Positions 6,297-12,781 of a DNA stretch of 12,832 nt are shown one piece after another. The stretch is from Nocardiopsaceae bacterium (GTDB lineage: Bacteria; Actinomycetota; Actinomycetes; Streptosporangiales; Streptosporangiaceae), in contig JAIRTY010000597.1 of the NCBI GenBank assembly GCA_031254715.1, forward strand, positions 1 through 12,832, read 5' to 3'. Each line of letters opens with the position of its first letter. The stretch's first letter is position 1. The translations under genes and the position numbers were made by a program. The notes under the pieces are model-generated. The model ran no database searches. It had not been told where the DNA came from and saw nothing but the letters and a program-made list of their open reading frames with translations.

Positions 6297-6321
6297 CGGC
6301 TCTGCTAACAAGGCCAAGAGG
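6292..6321. repeat. 30-bp interspersed repeat, copy B
   Basis: This partner of the block at 1079-1108 differs at 5 of 30 positions. Its first TAA (6294-6296) is the stop codon of the 2H phosphoesterase gene, and a second TAA follows in frame 12 bp later. It lies in the 53-bp gap between two convergent genes. No hairpin with a T tract is present in that gap. Confidence 0.5.
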
Positions 6322-6349
6322 GAAAATCAAGCGAGAAGCCGCCATACGA

Positions 6350-7069
6350 TTACGCGGCTCCCGCGAACAGGATGACGGCGCACCCGCCGACCACTCCCAG
6401 GATCGCAGCGTGCAGGATCCGCCTGTTCACTCTCTTCAGCAGCAGCCGCCCCGCACCGAAACCCATGACGACAGGTACCGTCAGGAGCGCCGCCAGCCAG
6501 AGATCGGTCACATTGATGCGACGGGCGAACAGCAGTGCCCCGATCGAGAAGGCCGAGCCGATCCCATAGACCATGCCCAGCGTGGACCGGACGGTCGGCC
6601 CGTGTTCATGGGCGAACACAACGGCCAGGGGCGGGCCGCTCATCCCGGTCGCGGTCCCCATGAACCCCGAAGCCAGGCCGGCGGCGAAGGACCGCGGCGG
6701 CGTCCGCGCCACCCCGCTGCGCAGCACCGTCAGAGTCACCAGCGCAGCCAGGGTCGCGAAACCGCAGAGCAGCCGTAACGGGCGGCCAGACATCAGGGCC
6801 AGGACCGGAATAGCCAGAACGGTCCCGAATATCAGCCCGGAGGAGACCTGGACCACGGCCGGGACGTCGATGTAGGTCCTCTCGATACCCACCATCAGGG
6901 CTATCAGCGGAAGCCCAAGCAAGATCAGCAGCGCTGGCATGTGCGACGGAAAGACCAGCTCCATCACCGGGAGGGCCACCACCGCAGACCCGTAGCCGGT
7001 AGCCGCCTCAACCGCGCTGCCAAACAGCAAGGCCAGCGCGGAAACTAGCAACGGCACCAGGTACGGCAC
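6350..7069 (-). CDS. TauE/SafE family exporter-like permease
   Basis: This 239-residue polytopic membrane protein has seven to eight predicted segments: about 5-23, 26-42, 45-62, 74-94, 99-118, 127-150, 165-182, 190-210 and 218-238, some of them half-helices. The GSAVEAATGYGSAVVALP repeat near the N-terminus and the related GLASGFMGTATGMSGPPLA near 131-149 are the two family-typical pseudo-repeats of TauE/SafE (DUF81) proteins. These are linked to export of sulfite, sulfoacetate and other small anions. The substrate here is unknown, and no sulfur-metabolism gene lies nearby. The start is a GTG at 7069 with no strong ribosome site. The length is a little short of the usual 240-270 residues. 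It diverges from the DMT permease at 7233. Confidence 0.85.
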   Translation of the reverse strand: MPYLVPLLVSALALLFGSAVEAATGYGSAVVALPVMELVFPSHMPALLILLGLPLIALMVGIERTYIDVPAVVQVSSGLIFGTVLAIPVLALMSGRPLRLLCGFATLAALVTLTVLRSGVARTPPRSFAAGLASGFMGTATGMSGPPLAVVFAHEHGPTVRSTLGMVYGIGSAFSIGALLFARRINVTDLWLAALLTVPVVMGFGAGRLLLKRVNRRILHAAILGVVGGCAVILFAGAA

Positions 7070-7180
7070 CGGGTCAGGCTAACGAAGTTGCTGGCGAGAA
7101 CGGCCGACAGACGCCCGGCGCCCAACAGCACGCGCGCGCGGTGCGCTGAGTCGCCCGGACCTGGGCGGGTAGGAACGCCT

Positions 7181-7198
7181 GGTCAGGCACTGCTGACC
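7181..7198. promoter_or_regulatory. Operator-like dyad upstream of DMT permease
   Basis: GGTCAG (7181-7186) and CTGACC (7193-7198) form a perfect dyad with a 6-bp spacer. It extends to nine bases per arm with one mismatch (CCT on the left, GGG on the right). It sits 34 nt before the GTG of the transporter gene in the 163-bp divergent region, a good place for repressor binding. The regulator is unknown. It could equally be a small leader hairpin. Confidence 0.3.
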
Positions 7199-7232
7199 GG
7201 GATGACTCCGCCACTGCGAGGCATGTTCGCGT

Positions 7233-8111
7233 GTGACCATTATCTTCACCCTGGTCGCTGCGTTCTGTAACGCCCTCAATGTCACCGCGCAGCACCTCGC
7301 CAGCGTCAGCAGCCCGAAGCAGGGGGCGGGCTGGCGATTCGTCATCGCCTTCCTCAGGAACCTGCTCAAGCACCCGCTCTGGCTGCTTGGCTGGGCCGCG
7401 CTGGGCACCGGCGCCGTCTTTCAGGCGCTCGCGCTGCACGCCGGGCAGCTGTCCGTGGTCCAGACCCTGCTCCTCGCCGAGCTCATCTTCGCGCTGGGGC
7501 TACGGCGCGTCTGGCTCCGCCAGCCCATCCGCCGCGTCACCTGGTCGGCCGCGGCGGTGACCTGCGTGTCCCTCGGCTTGTTCCTGGCCGCAGCCGAGCC
7601 CGAGGGTGGCAGTCCTCACCCCGCGAGCCACGTCTGGCCCGCCGCCGCCGGGACCACGGCCGGCACCGCGGCGGTGCTGGCGCTCCTGGGCACGCGCGGC
7701 TCCCAGACCCGCCGGACGGTGCTGCTGGCACTGGCCTCCGGCATCATGTGGGCGCTGGTCGCGACGCTGGCCAAGACCATGACCGACACCTGGTCTCAGT
7801 TCGGGGTGGCGGGCATGTTCGGTCACTGGCCGGTCTACGCGCTCGCGGCCGCGGGCCTGGCCACAGAGGTCGTCCACCAGGCGACGCTCCGCGCGGGCCC
7901 GCTCAGCATCTCCCAGCCGCTGTTTGTCATCGTCGACCCGATCGTGAGCATCGGGCTCAGTGTCTGGCTCTTCGGCGAGCACTTCACCCCCGACGTGCCG
8001 CGGCTCGCGCTGGGGTCACTGGCATTCGTCAGCATGTGCGCCGCCGTGGTCGTCCTGACCCGGACCGCGCCGTCGACGATGTCGCCCCGGCCTGCGGCAG
8101 CTGACGCGTGA
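7233..8111 (+). CDS. DMT superfamily (EamA-like) permease
   Basis: This 292-residue membrane protein has nine to ten predicted helices in two halves of roughly 120 residues. They are joined by a polar loop (121-133, Glu/Gly/Ser/Pro-rich) and a basic cytoplasmic loop (155-161). The first helix begins at the initiator, with the segment FCNALNVTAQHLA (11-23) typical of the actinobacterial group of drug/metabolite transporters. The second half has QPLFVIVDPIVSIGLSVWLFGE (229-249, read with one overlap), the usual closing EamA signature. The substrate is unknown. The GTG at 7233 follows GCGAGG at about 11 nt. A stem-loop at 8145-8175 may end the transcript. It diverges from the TauE-like gene, and the two may be regulated from the shared intergenic region. 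Confidence 0.85.
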   Translation: MTIIFTLVAAFCNALNVTAQHLASVSSPKQGAGWRFVIAFLRNLLKHPLWLLGWAALGTGAVFQALALHAGQLSVVQTLLLAELIFALGLRRVWLRQPIRRVTWSAAAVTCVSLGLFLAAAEPEGGSPHPASHVWPAAAGTTAGTAAVLALLGTRGSQTRRTVLLALASGIMWALVATLAKTMTDTWSQFGVAGMFGHWPVYALAAAGLATEVVHQATLRAGPLSISQPLFVIVDPIVSIGLSVWLFGEHFTPDVPRLALGSLAFVSMCAAVVVLTRTAPSTMSPRPAAADA

Positions 8112-8144
8112 CCGGTGCCGGCAGCCTGACAGCGCAGGCCGCTT

Positions 8145-8175
8145 CTGCCTGGCGATTCACTTTCGCGCCGGGCAG
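8145..8175 (+). terminator. Stem-loop, possible U-less terminator
   Basis: CTGCCTGGCG (8145-8154) pairs with CGCCGGGCAG (8166-8175) through ten pairs, one of them a G-U wobble, around an 11-nt loop. It lies 34 nt after the transporter stop codon. No T tract follows, as is common for stem-loops thought to end transcripts in actinobacteria. It also sits before the 3' end of the convergent VOC gene. Confidence 0.4.
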
Positions 8176-8280
8176 GCTGACGCAGATAGGGACCTCTGGC
8201 CCAGCGGAGCCGGACTACGTCACGCTGGGCGCGGCGGTAGCAGCAGGCGTCCGGGCGGCCGTGTCTGATCGGAGCCGCGG

Positions 8281-8718
8281 TCAGCCCTTGTTCAGCTCTT
8301 CGGCGAACATCACGAGGATGCCGCTAGGGCCGCGGAGATAGGTGAGCTTGTAGACATCCCCGTACGTCGCCACTCCGCGCAGCGGGTGGCAGCCGTGCCT
8401 CGCCGCCACCTCGAGGGCCTCGTCGATGTCGTCCACCGAGAACGCGACGCGATGCATCCCGATCTCGTTGGGCCGGGTCGGGCTCATCACGATCGCATCG
8501 GGGTGGATGTACTCGAAGAGTTCGAGGCAACCGTTGCCGTCCGGCGTCTGGAGCACGGCGATCTTGGCGTGGTTGCCATCGAGGCCGACGGCAGTGTCGG
8601 CCCACTCTCCACTGACCGTGTCACGGCCGAGAACGGTCAACCCGAGGTCGGTGAAGAAGGCGATGGTCTCTTCGATGTCGCGGACGGCGATGCCGACGTT
8701 CTCGAACTTGATGGACAT
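8281..8718 (-). CDS. VOC family (glyoxalase/dioxygenase-fold) protein
   Basis: This 145-residue protein consists of two beta-alpha-beta-beta-beta modules, about 5-72 and 87-142. The first has IAVRDIEETIAFFTDLGL (10-27), the classic VOC opening. The second begins HRVAFSVDDIDEAL (89-102) and closes with GPSGILVMFAEE (130-141). Candidate metal ligands are H89, E140 and an acidic residue at E67 or E69. The usual first His of glyoxalase I is replaced (N7 in that strand), so lactoylglutathione lyase activity is not supported. A dioxygenase, epimerase or binding role is possible. The ATG at 8718 has AGGGAG about 10 nt upstream and is chosen over an in-frame GTG further up. Upstream lies the IS66 remnant. 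Confidence 0.85.
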   Translation of the reverse strand: MSIKFENVGIAVRDIEETIAFFTDLGLTVLGRDTVSGEWADTAVGLDGNHAKIAVLQTPDGNGCLELFEYIHPDAIVMSPTRPNEIGMHRVAFSVDDIDEALEVAARHGCHPLRGVATYGDVYKLTYLRGPSGILVMFAEELNKG

Positions 8719-8806
8719 GAGTTCTACTCCCTGCGTTTCGTGCTGTTGATGGCGTGGACGCTGGCGGGTCACCGCAGTGCCGGCATCGATGACTCAGTCC
8801 TGGGCG

Positions 8807-9079
8807 TCAGCAGTACGACTGGGAGCTGACGGCATGAAGGTTCTTGAACCAGTCGGGGTTCTCGTCAGGTAGCCATGGGTTTCCTTCGGCGAGTCGAGCG
8901 AGGGCGGCGAAGTGGGTGAGGCCGTGTTTGGCGGCGCTGGCGAGGTAGGAGCGGATGGCGCAGAACGCTTCTGCGCCGGCCTTGGTCCCCATGGTTCCGG
9001 AAAGCTTCTGACGGAGCTTGACCATCCGGATCTCGCGTTCGGCGGCGTTGCTGGCGAACGGGATCCTAGGGTCGCGGGA
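8807..9079 (-). pseudogene. IS66-type transposase C-terminal remnant
   Basis: Reading on the minus strand from 9079 gives about 90 codons that match the C-terminal end of IS66-family transposases. The series SNAAEREIRMVKLRQK at the start contains the N-x-x-A-E-R motif with the final catalytic Glu. It is followed by SGTM, FCAIRSYLASAAKHGL and GNPWLP, all family-typical. The first three quarters of the protein, with both catalytic Asp residues, are missing. In the same frame the segment is preceded directly by the TAA of the membrane protein at 9080. No terminal inverted repeats or target duplication can be seen, so this is a decayed fragment, not a mobile element. Confidence 0.8.
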
Positions 9080-9691
9080 TTAGGCGTTCCCCGGCCGGGC
9101 TGGCGCCGCCCGCCAGGCAGCAGCCACTCCCCCGTAGCTGGCCGTGAGCAGCAGCACCCCGGGCAGCACGCCACCGATCCCGGCGATGACTGCGGGCGCA
9201 GCGCCCGCGGCCGCGGCGATCAGCCCGGCGGCTCCGCATACCGCGATGCCGGCGCCGAGCAGTCGGAACGGCGGGAGCCGCCAGATTCGCGCGAGGATGA
9301 GGAAGTGCACGCCGACAACGACCGACACCCAGGCCACCGCGGCGCGAGGGAGCCCGGCGGGACCGCTGAGAAGGGCGGCTCCAGCCGGGATGGCGGCCAC
9401 TTCGCCGGCGACGACCAGCCAGTACGAGCCCCGGAAGCCGCCCCGGTCGCCCGGCCGTACCGGTGGGCGCGCCCGCAGCGATAGCGCCAGCAGAACGGCG
9501 AGTCCTGCACCGGCCACGCCTGCCGCGATCCGGAGCGCCGTCCCCCAGGGACCCGGCAGCGAGCCGGCGTTGACCTCAACGTAGATGAGCCCGAAGATCC
9601 CGCCGATCAGCGAACCCAGCCGCTGCCCCGGCACTGTGCCCGTGCTGGCCGGTGCGGTGCGCGCCGGCGACCGGATATCAGCGTTGCTCAC
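9080..9691 (-). CDS. Six-helix membrane protein, probably TetR-controlled
   Basis: This 203-residue protein starts with a polar 22-residue tail and has hydrophobic segments at about 26-40, 50-70, 90-108, 115-136, 143-163 and 166-187. A basic loop lies between helices 2 and 3 (residues 73-87, Arg/Pro/Gly-rich). The composition is very rich in Ala and Gly. I do not recognise the family, and no transport or enzyme motif is apparent. The GTG at 9691 has a G-rich stretch (GAGCGGGG) as its only ribosome site. It diverges from a TetR regulator across 53 bp that hold overlapping palindromes. The standard inference is that the regulator represses this gene, perhaps as a response to a small molecule. 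The stop codon abuts an IS66 remnant, so the true C-terminus might have been altered. Confidence 0.75.
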   Translation of the reverse strand: MSNADIRSPARTAPASTGTVPGQRLGSLIGGIFGLIYVEVNAGSLPGPWGTALRIAAGVAGAGLAVLLALSLRARPPVRPGDRGGFRGSYWLVVAGEVAAIPAGAALLSGPAGLPRAAVAWVSVVVGVHFLILARIWRLPPFRLLGAGIAVCGAAGLIAAAAGAAPAVIAGIGGVLPGVLLLTASYGGVAAAWRAAPARPGNA

Positions 9692-9710
9692 GCCAACCCC
9701 GCTCTCATTC

Positions 9711-9738
9711 GATAGAGTTAGCTCTATCTAACAGATAG
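9711..9738. promoter_or_regulatory. Overlapping palindromes, likely TetR operator
   Basis: GATAGAG (9711-9717) and CTCTATC (9722-9728) form a dyad with a 4-bp spacer. A second dyad overlaps it, CTATCT (9724-9729) and AGATAG (9733-9738), as does GTTAG (9717-9721) with CTAAC (9728-9732). Three half-sites in a row, in the middle of the 53-bp region between the divergent TetR and membrane genes, fit cooperative binding of TetR dimers. Any promoters for both genes must overlap them. Confidence 0.65.
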
Positions 9739-9744
9739 GACTAT

Positions 9745-10398
9745 ATGGAAGTCAACCGGGAATCCGCCCGGACCTCCGGCAAGCGGCGGCCGCAGCGTTA
9801 CCACTCCCCCTTGCGGGCCGAGCGGGCAGCCGACACGCGCCGGCGGATCGCCACCGCGGCGCTGGAACTGTTCACCGAGCACGGCTTCGGGGGCACCACC
9901 GTCGCGGCCATCGCCGAGCGGGCCGGCGTGGCCGCTCAGACCATCTACGCCACGTTCGGCACCAAGGCAGCCATCCTGCTCGCGCTGCTGGCCCAGCTGG
10001 AGGAGGACGCCGGCGCAGCCGAGTGGCGGGACCGCATCGCGGCGGCAGGAGAGCCGGCCGCCAAGCTGGCAGCGTTCGCGCACTGGAGCGCCGCCATGTT
10101 CACCACCAGCAAGGCAGCCATCACCGCGACGCAGGACGCCGTCGGCGACCCGGCCATCCTGGAACTGCGGGCCGAAGCCGACCGGCACCGCCGCCAGGCC
10201 CTGACCGCCCTGATCGGCGCCCTGGCGGACCAGGGCGCCCTGGCCGCCGGGCTGTCCAGGCAGCGGGCCGTGGACCGGGCCTGGATGCTGACCAGCGTCG
10301 AGCTCTACCTAGCCGCCACCGACGGTTGCGGCTGGGCCGACGGCGACTACGCGTCGTGGCTCGCCGGCCTGCTCGCACATCAGCTCCTGGCCAGTTAG
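9745..10398 (+). CDS. TetR family transcriptional regulator
   Basis: This 217-residue protein carries the standard N-terminal TetR DNA-binding domain: a lead helix around 30-46 (TRRRIATAALELFTEHGF) and the helix-turn-helix at about 51-72, with TTVAAIAERAGVAAQTIYATFGTKA in the expected order. A basic tail of about 28 residues precedes it. The C-terminal ligand-binding half is Ala/Leu-rich and unspecific, so the inducer is unknown. The ATG at 9745 follows TAGGA at a short distance, and the 5' untranslated region must be very short. It diverges from the membrane protein at 9691 across palindromes it probably binds, giving autorepression. The EEP hydrolase gene follows 86 nt downstream on the same strand. 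Confidence 0.92.
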   Translation: MEVNRESARTSGKRRPQRYHSPLRAERAADTRRRIATAALELFTEHGFGGTTVAAIAERAGVAAQTIYATFGTKAAILLALLAQLEEDAGAAEWRDRIAAAGEPAAKLAAFAHWSAAMFTTSKAAITATQDAVGDPAILELRAEADRHRRQALTALIGALADQGALAAGLSRQRAVDRAWMLTSVELYLAATDGCGWADGDYASWLAGLLAHQLLAS

Positions 10399-10484
10399 GC
10401 CCGCCCGGCACCATCACGGCCGCCGGGCGGAGCCGACTTGTCCGCCCTGGCGCCAGGCCGGGTCCGGCCAGGGAAGATGGTGCC

Positions 10485-11225
10485 GTGACCTGGCAACCGC
10501 CCGGAGCACGGGCTGACGCGGCCGGCAGCCTGAGCGTGATGCTCGCGAGCCTGAACCTGCATGGCGGGCACACCGGCCGCGGCGTGCCGTTCGATGTCGG
10601 GGCGGCCGGAGCCGCGCTGGCGGCTGACGTGATCGCGCTGCAGGAAACATGGCGGCCGGACCGGGACGAGGACCCGGTGACCGCCCTGGCCGCCGCGCTG
10701 GGCGGCCAGGTGCTGTACGCCGGGCTGGCTCCGGGCGTCACGCTGCGGCGGCTGCGGATCGCCGCCGATGCGCAGCCGGGCACCTGGGGGCTGGCCCTGG
10801 TCACGATGTTGCCGGTGACCGGCTATGAGCTGGTGAGCCTGGGACGCGTGCCCGGTGACCCGGTGTCCCGGGGCGCGCAGCTGGTGACCCTGGAGCTGCC
10901 GGGCGGCCGCCCGCTGCGGGTCGTCAACGCCCACCTGACGCACCGGTTCGCCAGCCCGGTCCAGCTGATACGGCTGACGCTGCGGCTGGCGGCCAGCAGC
11001 GTGCCGACCGTGATCGCCGGTGACCTCAACCTGCCCGGCCCGCTGACCGGCCTGGCGGCCGGGTACCGGCAGGCCGTGACCGGGGCCACGTTCCCGGCCT
11101 GGCGGCCGCTGATCCAGCTCGATCACATCCTGACGGGGCGGGGCGTCGCCGGCGCGGCCGGAGCGGTACTGCCGCCAGTGGGCTCAGACCACCTGCCGGT
11201 CCGGGCGCGGCTGGCGGTGCGCTAG
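10485..11225 (+). CDS. Endonuclease/exonuclease/phosphatase (EEP) family hydrolase
   Basis: This 246-residue protein shows the EEP (DNase I-like) motifs in order. They are SLNLHGG with N24, ALQETW with E54 (metal ligand), VVNAHLTH with H150, AGDLNLPG with D180 and N182, LDHIL with D213-H214, and GSDHLPV with D235-H236 (catalytic pair). The complete set argues for an active phosphodiesterase or phosphatase. The substrate (DNA, phosphoinositide, sphingolipid or nucleotide) cannot be told. No signal peptide is seen. The GTG at 10485 has GGGAAG about 10 nt upstream and leads straight into the fold; an upstream extension of the frame would run through the TetR gene in another frame. It converges on the lipid kinase gene, with a hairpin and a tandem repeat between. 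Confidence 0.88.
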   Translation: MTWQPPGARADAAGSLSVMLASLNLHGGHTGRGVPFDVGAAGAALAADVIALQETWRPDRDEDPVTALAAALGGQVLYAGLAPGVTLRRLRIAADAQPGTWGLALVTMLPVTGYELVSLGRVPGDPVSRGAQLVTLELPGGRPLRVVNAHLTHRFASPVQLIRLTLRLAASSVPTVIAGDLNLPGPLTGLAAGYRQAVTGATFPAWRPLIQLDHILTGRGVAGAAGAVLPPVGSDHLPVRARLAVR

Positions 11226-11241
11226 CGCCCGGCTCCGGGCG
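11226..11241 (+). terminator. GC-rich hairpin after EEP gene
   Basis: CGCCCG (11226-11231) pairs with CGGGCG (11236-11241) around a 4-nt loop, starting directly after the TAG of the EEP gene. No T tract follows. It may mark transcript ends between the convergent genes, but the short stem makes this tentative. Confidence 0.3.
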
Positions 11242-11242
11242 A

Positions 11243-11278
11243 GCTAACGGCTGCCGGTGGGCTAACGGCTGCCGGTGG
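11243..11278. repeat. 18-bp tandem repeat between convergent genes
   Basis: Two identical copies of GCTAACGGCTGCCGGTGG lie end to end (11243-11260 and 11261-11278). A third diverged start, GCTAGCGGGTGG, runs into the last codons of the lipid kinase gene and contains its stop codon. The unit shares GCTAACGGCT with repeat copy B at 6292. The tandem may have arisen by duplication of the kinase gene's 3' end. Confidence 0.75.
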
Positions 11279-11279
11279 G

Positions 11280-12644
11280 CTAGCGGGTGGCGGCGGGCGA
11301 TCCGGCGCTCAGCCGCAGCAGGTCGGCCGGTGCGGACCGGGACAGCAGCCGCCCGGCCCGCCTCGCCGGGTCCGCCGGCCTGGCCGGGCGCGGCACCCGC
11401 ACCCGCAGCGCGCCCGGCGAGCACTCGAACACCAGCGGCGACTTCATCACCAGCGCCTCGCCGTCGACTCCCAGCTCGGCCGCGCCCCCGGAACCGACTT
11501 CGAACCGCTGGGCGCGCCACTCCAGCCAGCCGCGGAATCGGTGCGCCTGGCCGGCCATCTGCAGCGCCATCAGCTGGCTCGCATCCGCCCCGCTCGCCAG
11601 CCGGATCGTCACGATGCCGAGCAGGCCGCGGTCGAGCCGCTCCCGGGTGCCCATCTCGTCCAGCCGGGCCAGCCGATAGGGATTGTTCGACACCAGGATC
11701 AGGTGCGCGCCGTCATGAGCCTGCCCGTCTGGTGCGGTGAACCGCAGGTCGGGCAGCGACGCCTCGGGGCCGAGCAGGTCCGGCAGCATCTCCGCCGCGG
11801 TCTTCAGCTTGGCGTCCCGGTACTCCGGCGACCTGACCACCTTGGCGTAGAGCCCCAGCGACGCGTTGTTGACGAACACGCGCCCGTTCACGCGGGCCAG
11901 GTCAATCCGGTACTCGGCGGCGCTGGCGAACGCGTCCAGGGCGCCCACGACGTCGTCCCGGTCCAGCCCCAGGTCGAGCGCGAAGTGGTTGCGGGTACCG
12001 GCGGGCACGCACACATAAGAGATGTCGCGCCCCGCCGCAACCTCGGCCACCACCGCCTGCGAGCCGTCCCCGCCCGCCATGCCGATGACGTCCGCCCCCC
12101 GGGCGGCGGCGGCTTCGGCCAGCTCCCGCAGGTCGTCACCGGGCTGCAGGAGGACCGGCTCGATCCCCCGCTCCCGGCACTCCCGGTCCAGCCGGAACCG
12201 CTCCGCCTTCCCTCCCCCGGACCTGGGATTCATGATCAGAACGGGATGGTCCGGGCTCGCCTGCGACCGGCGGACCGGCGCCTTCCAGCGGGACCGCGGA
12301 GCGCGCCGCAGCGCGGGCCGGGCCGCGGCCACCGAGATGGCCACCAGCACCAGGACCACGGTGACCTCCCACACCGCGATCGCAGCGATCACCAGGCCGG
12401 TGAGGGCGGCGGCCAGGCCCGCGAGGGCGGCGATCAGGGCCAGCACCCGGACTGCGCCCCGCCGCGACACCGCATACCAGCTGGCCATGGTGCAGCCGAG
12501 CAGCCCGGCCACGGCGAGCAGGACCGAGCCGAGGTGGCCCGCGATGCCGAGCAGCACCAGAACGGCGGCGGCCACCACGGCGACGAGCGCGGACAAGGCC
12601 GACGCCCGCTGGCGGGCGCCCGGCAGCCGCCATCCCCCCGCCAC
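11280..12644 (-). CDS. Diacylglycerol kinase-type lipid kinase with N-terminal membrane domain
   Basis: This 454-residue protein has two parts. Residues 15-106 form four predicted transmembrane helices (about 15-36, 39-58, 65-87, 88-106). Residues 134-415 form a DAGK catalytic fold with NPRSGGGKA (139-147), the nucleotide-loop GGDGS (191-195), PAGTRNHFALDLG (214-226) and VDGEAL with E396, a likely catalytic position. The family phosphorylates diacylglycerol, sphingosine or related lipids with ATP at the inner face of the membrane. The exact lipid is unknown. Soluble homologues are about 300 residues, so the membrane anchor is an added domain. A Pro/Arg-rich tail (418-454) has no known role. 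The GTG at 12644 follows a G-rich run. It converges with the EEP gene. Confidence 0.9.
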   Translation of the reverse strand: MAGGWRLPGARQRASALSALVAVVAAAVLVLLGIAGHLGSVLLAVAGLLGCTMASWYAVSRRGAVRVLALIAALAGLAAALTGLVIAAIAVWEVTVVLVLVAISVAAARPALRRAPRSRWKAPVRRSQASPDHPVLIMNPRSGGGKAERFRLDRECRERGIEPVLLQPGDDLRELAEAAAARGADVIGMAGGDGSQAVVAEVAAGRDISYVCVPAGTRNHFALDLGLDRDDVVGALDAFASAAEYRIDLARVNGRVFVNNASLGLYAKVVRSPEYRDAKLKTAAEMLPDLLGPEASLPDLRFTAPDGQAHDGAHLILVSNNPYRLARLDEMGTRERLDRGLLGIVTIRLASGADASQLMALQMAGQAHRFRGWLEWRAQRFEVGSGGAAELGVDGEALVMKSPLVFECSPGALRVRVPRPARPADPARRAGRLLSRSAPADLLRLSAGSPAATR

Positions 12645-12769
12645 CTTGCCCCCCTGCCCGGCACCGGGCGCAGCGCCCCGGACACCGTCTCAGCTGCTAG
12701 GACGTGTCCGGTCGGCCTCCGGCCGCTCGCGCCGGCCAGGACCCATGGGGCGCGCCCATCGTGTCCGGG

Positions 12770-12781
12770 TAGCATACGCCG
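12770..12781 (+). promoter_or_regulatory. -10 box of a leaderless gene
   Basis: TAGCAT (12770-12775) matches the TANNNT -10 pattern of actinobacteria, and 6 nt later comes a GTG. Transcription starting about 7 nt after the box would begin at that GTG, as in leaderless transcripts. GTGTCCGG occurs at 12704-12711 and again at 12761-12768, with its inverse CCGGACAC at 12678-12685, so the promoter may carry a repeated regulator half-site. No clear -35 is seen. Confidence 0.4.

Noticed and set aside
6086..6778. A 230-residue plus-strand frame over the end of the 2H gene and the TauE-like gene
   Set aside because: It is antisense to a clear membrane protein and made of charged low-complexity sequence.
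8108..8341. A 77-residue plus-strand frame overlapping the DMT-type gene stop by 4 nt
   Set aside because: The overlap looks like coupling, but the peptide has no recognisable fold, crosses a stem-loop and overlaps the end of the VOC gene.
10023..10484. Upstream extension of the EEP frame to 400 residues
   Set aside because: The extra part lies inside the TetR gene in another frame and is Arg/Pro-rich. The fold starts right after the GTG at 10485.
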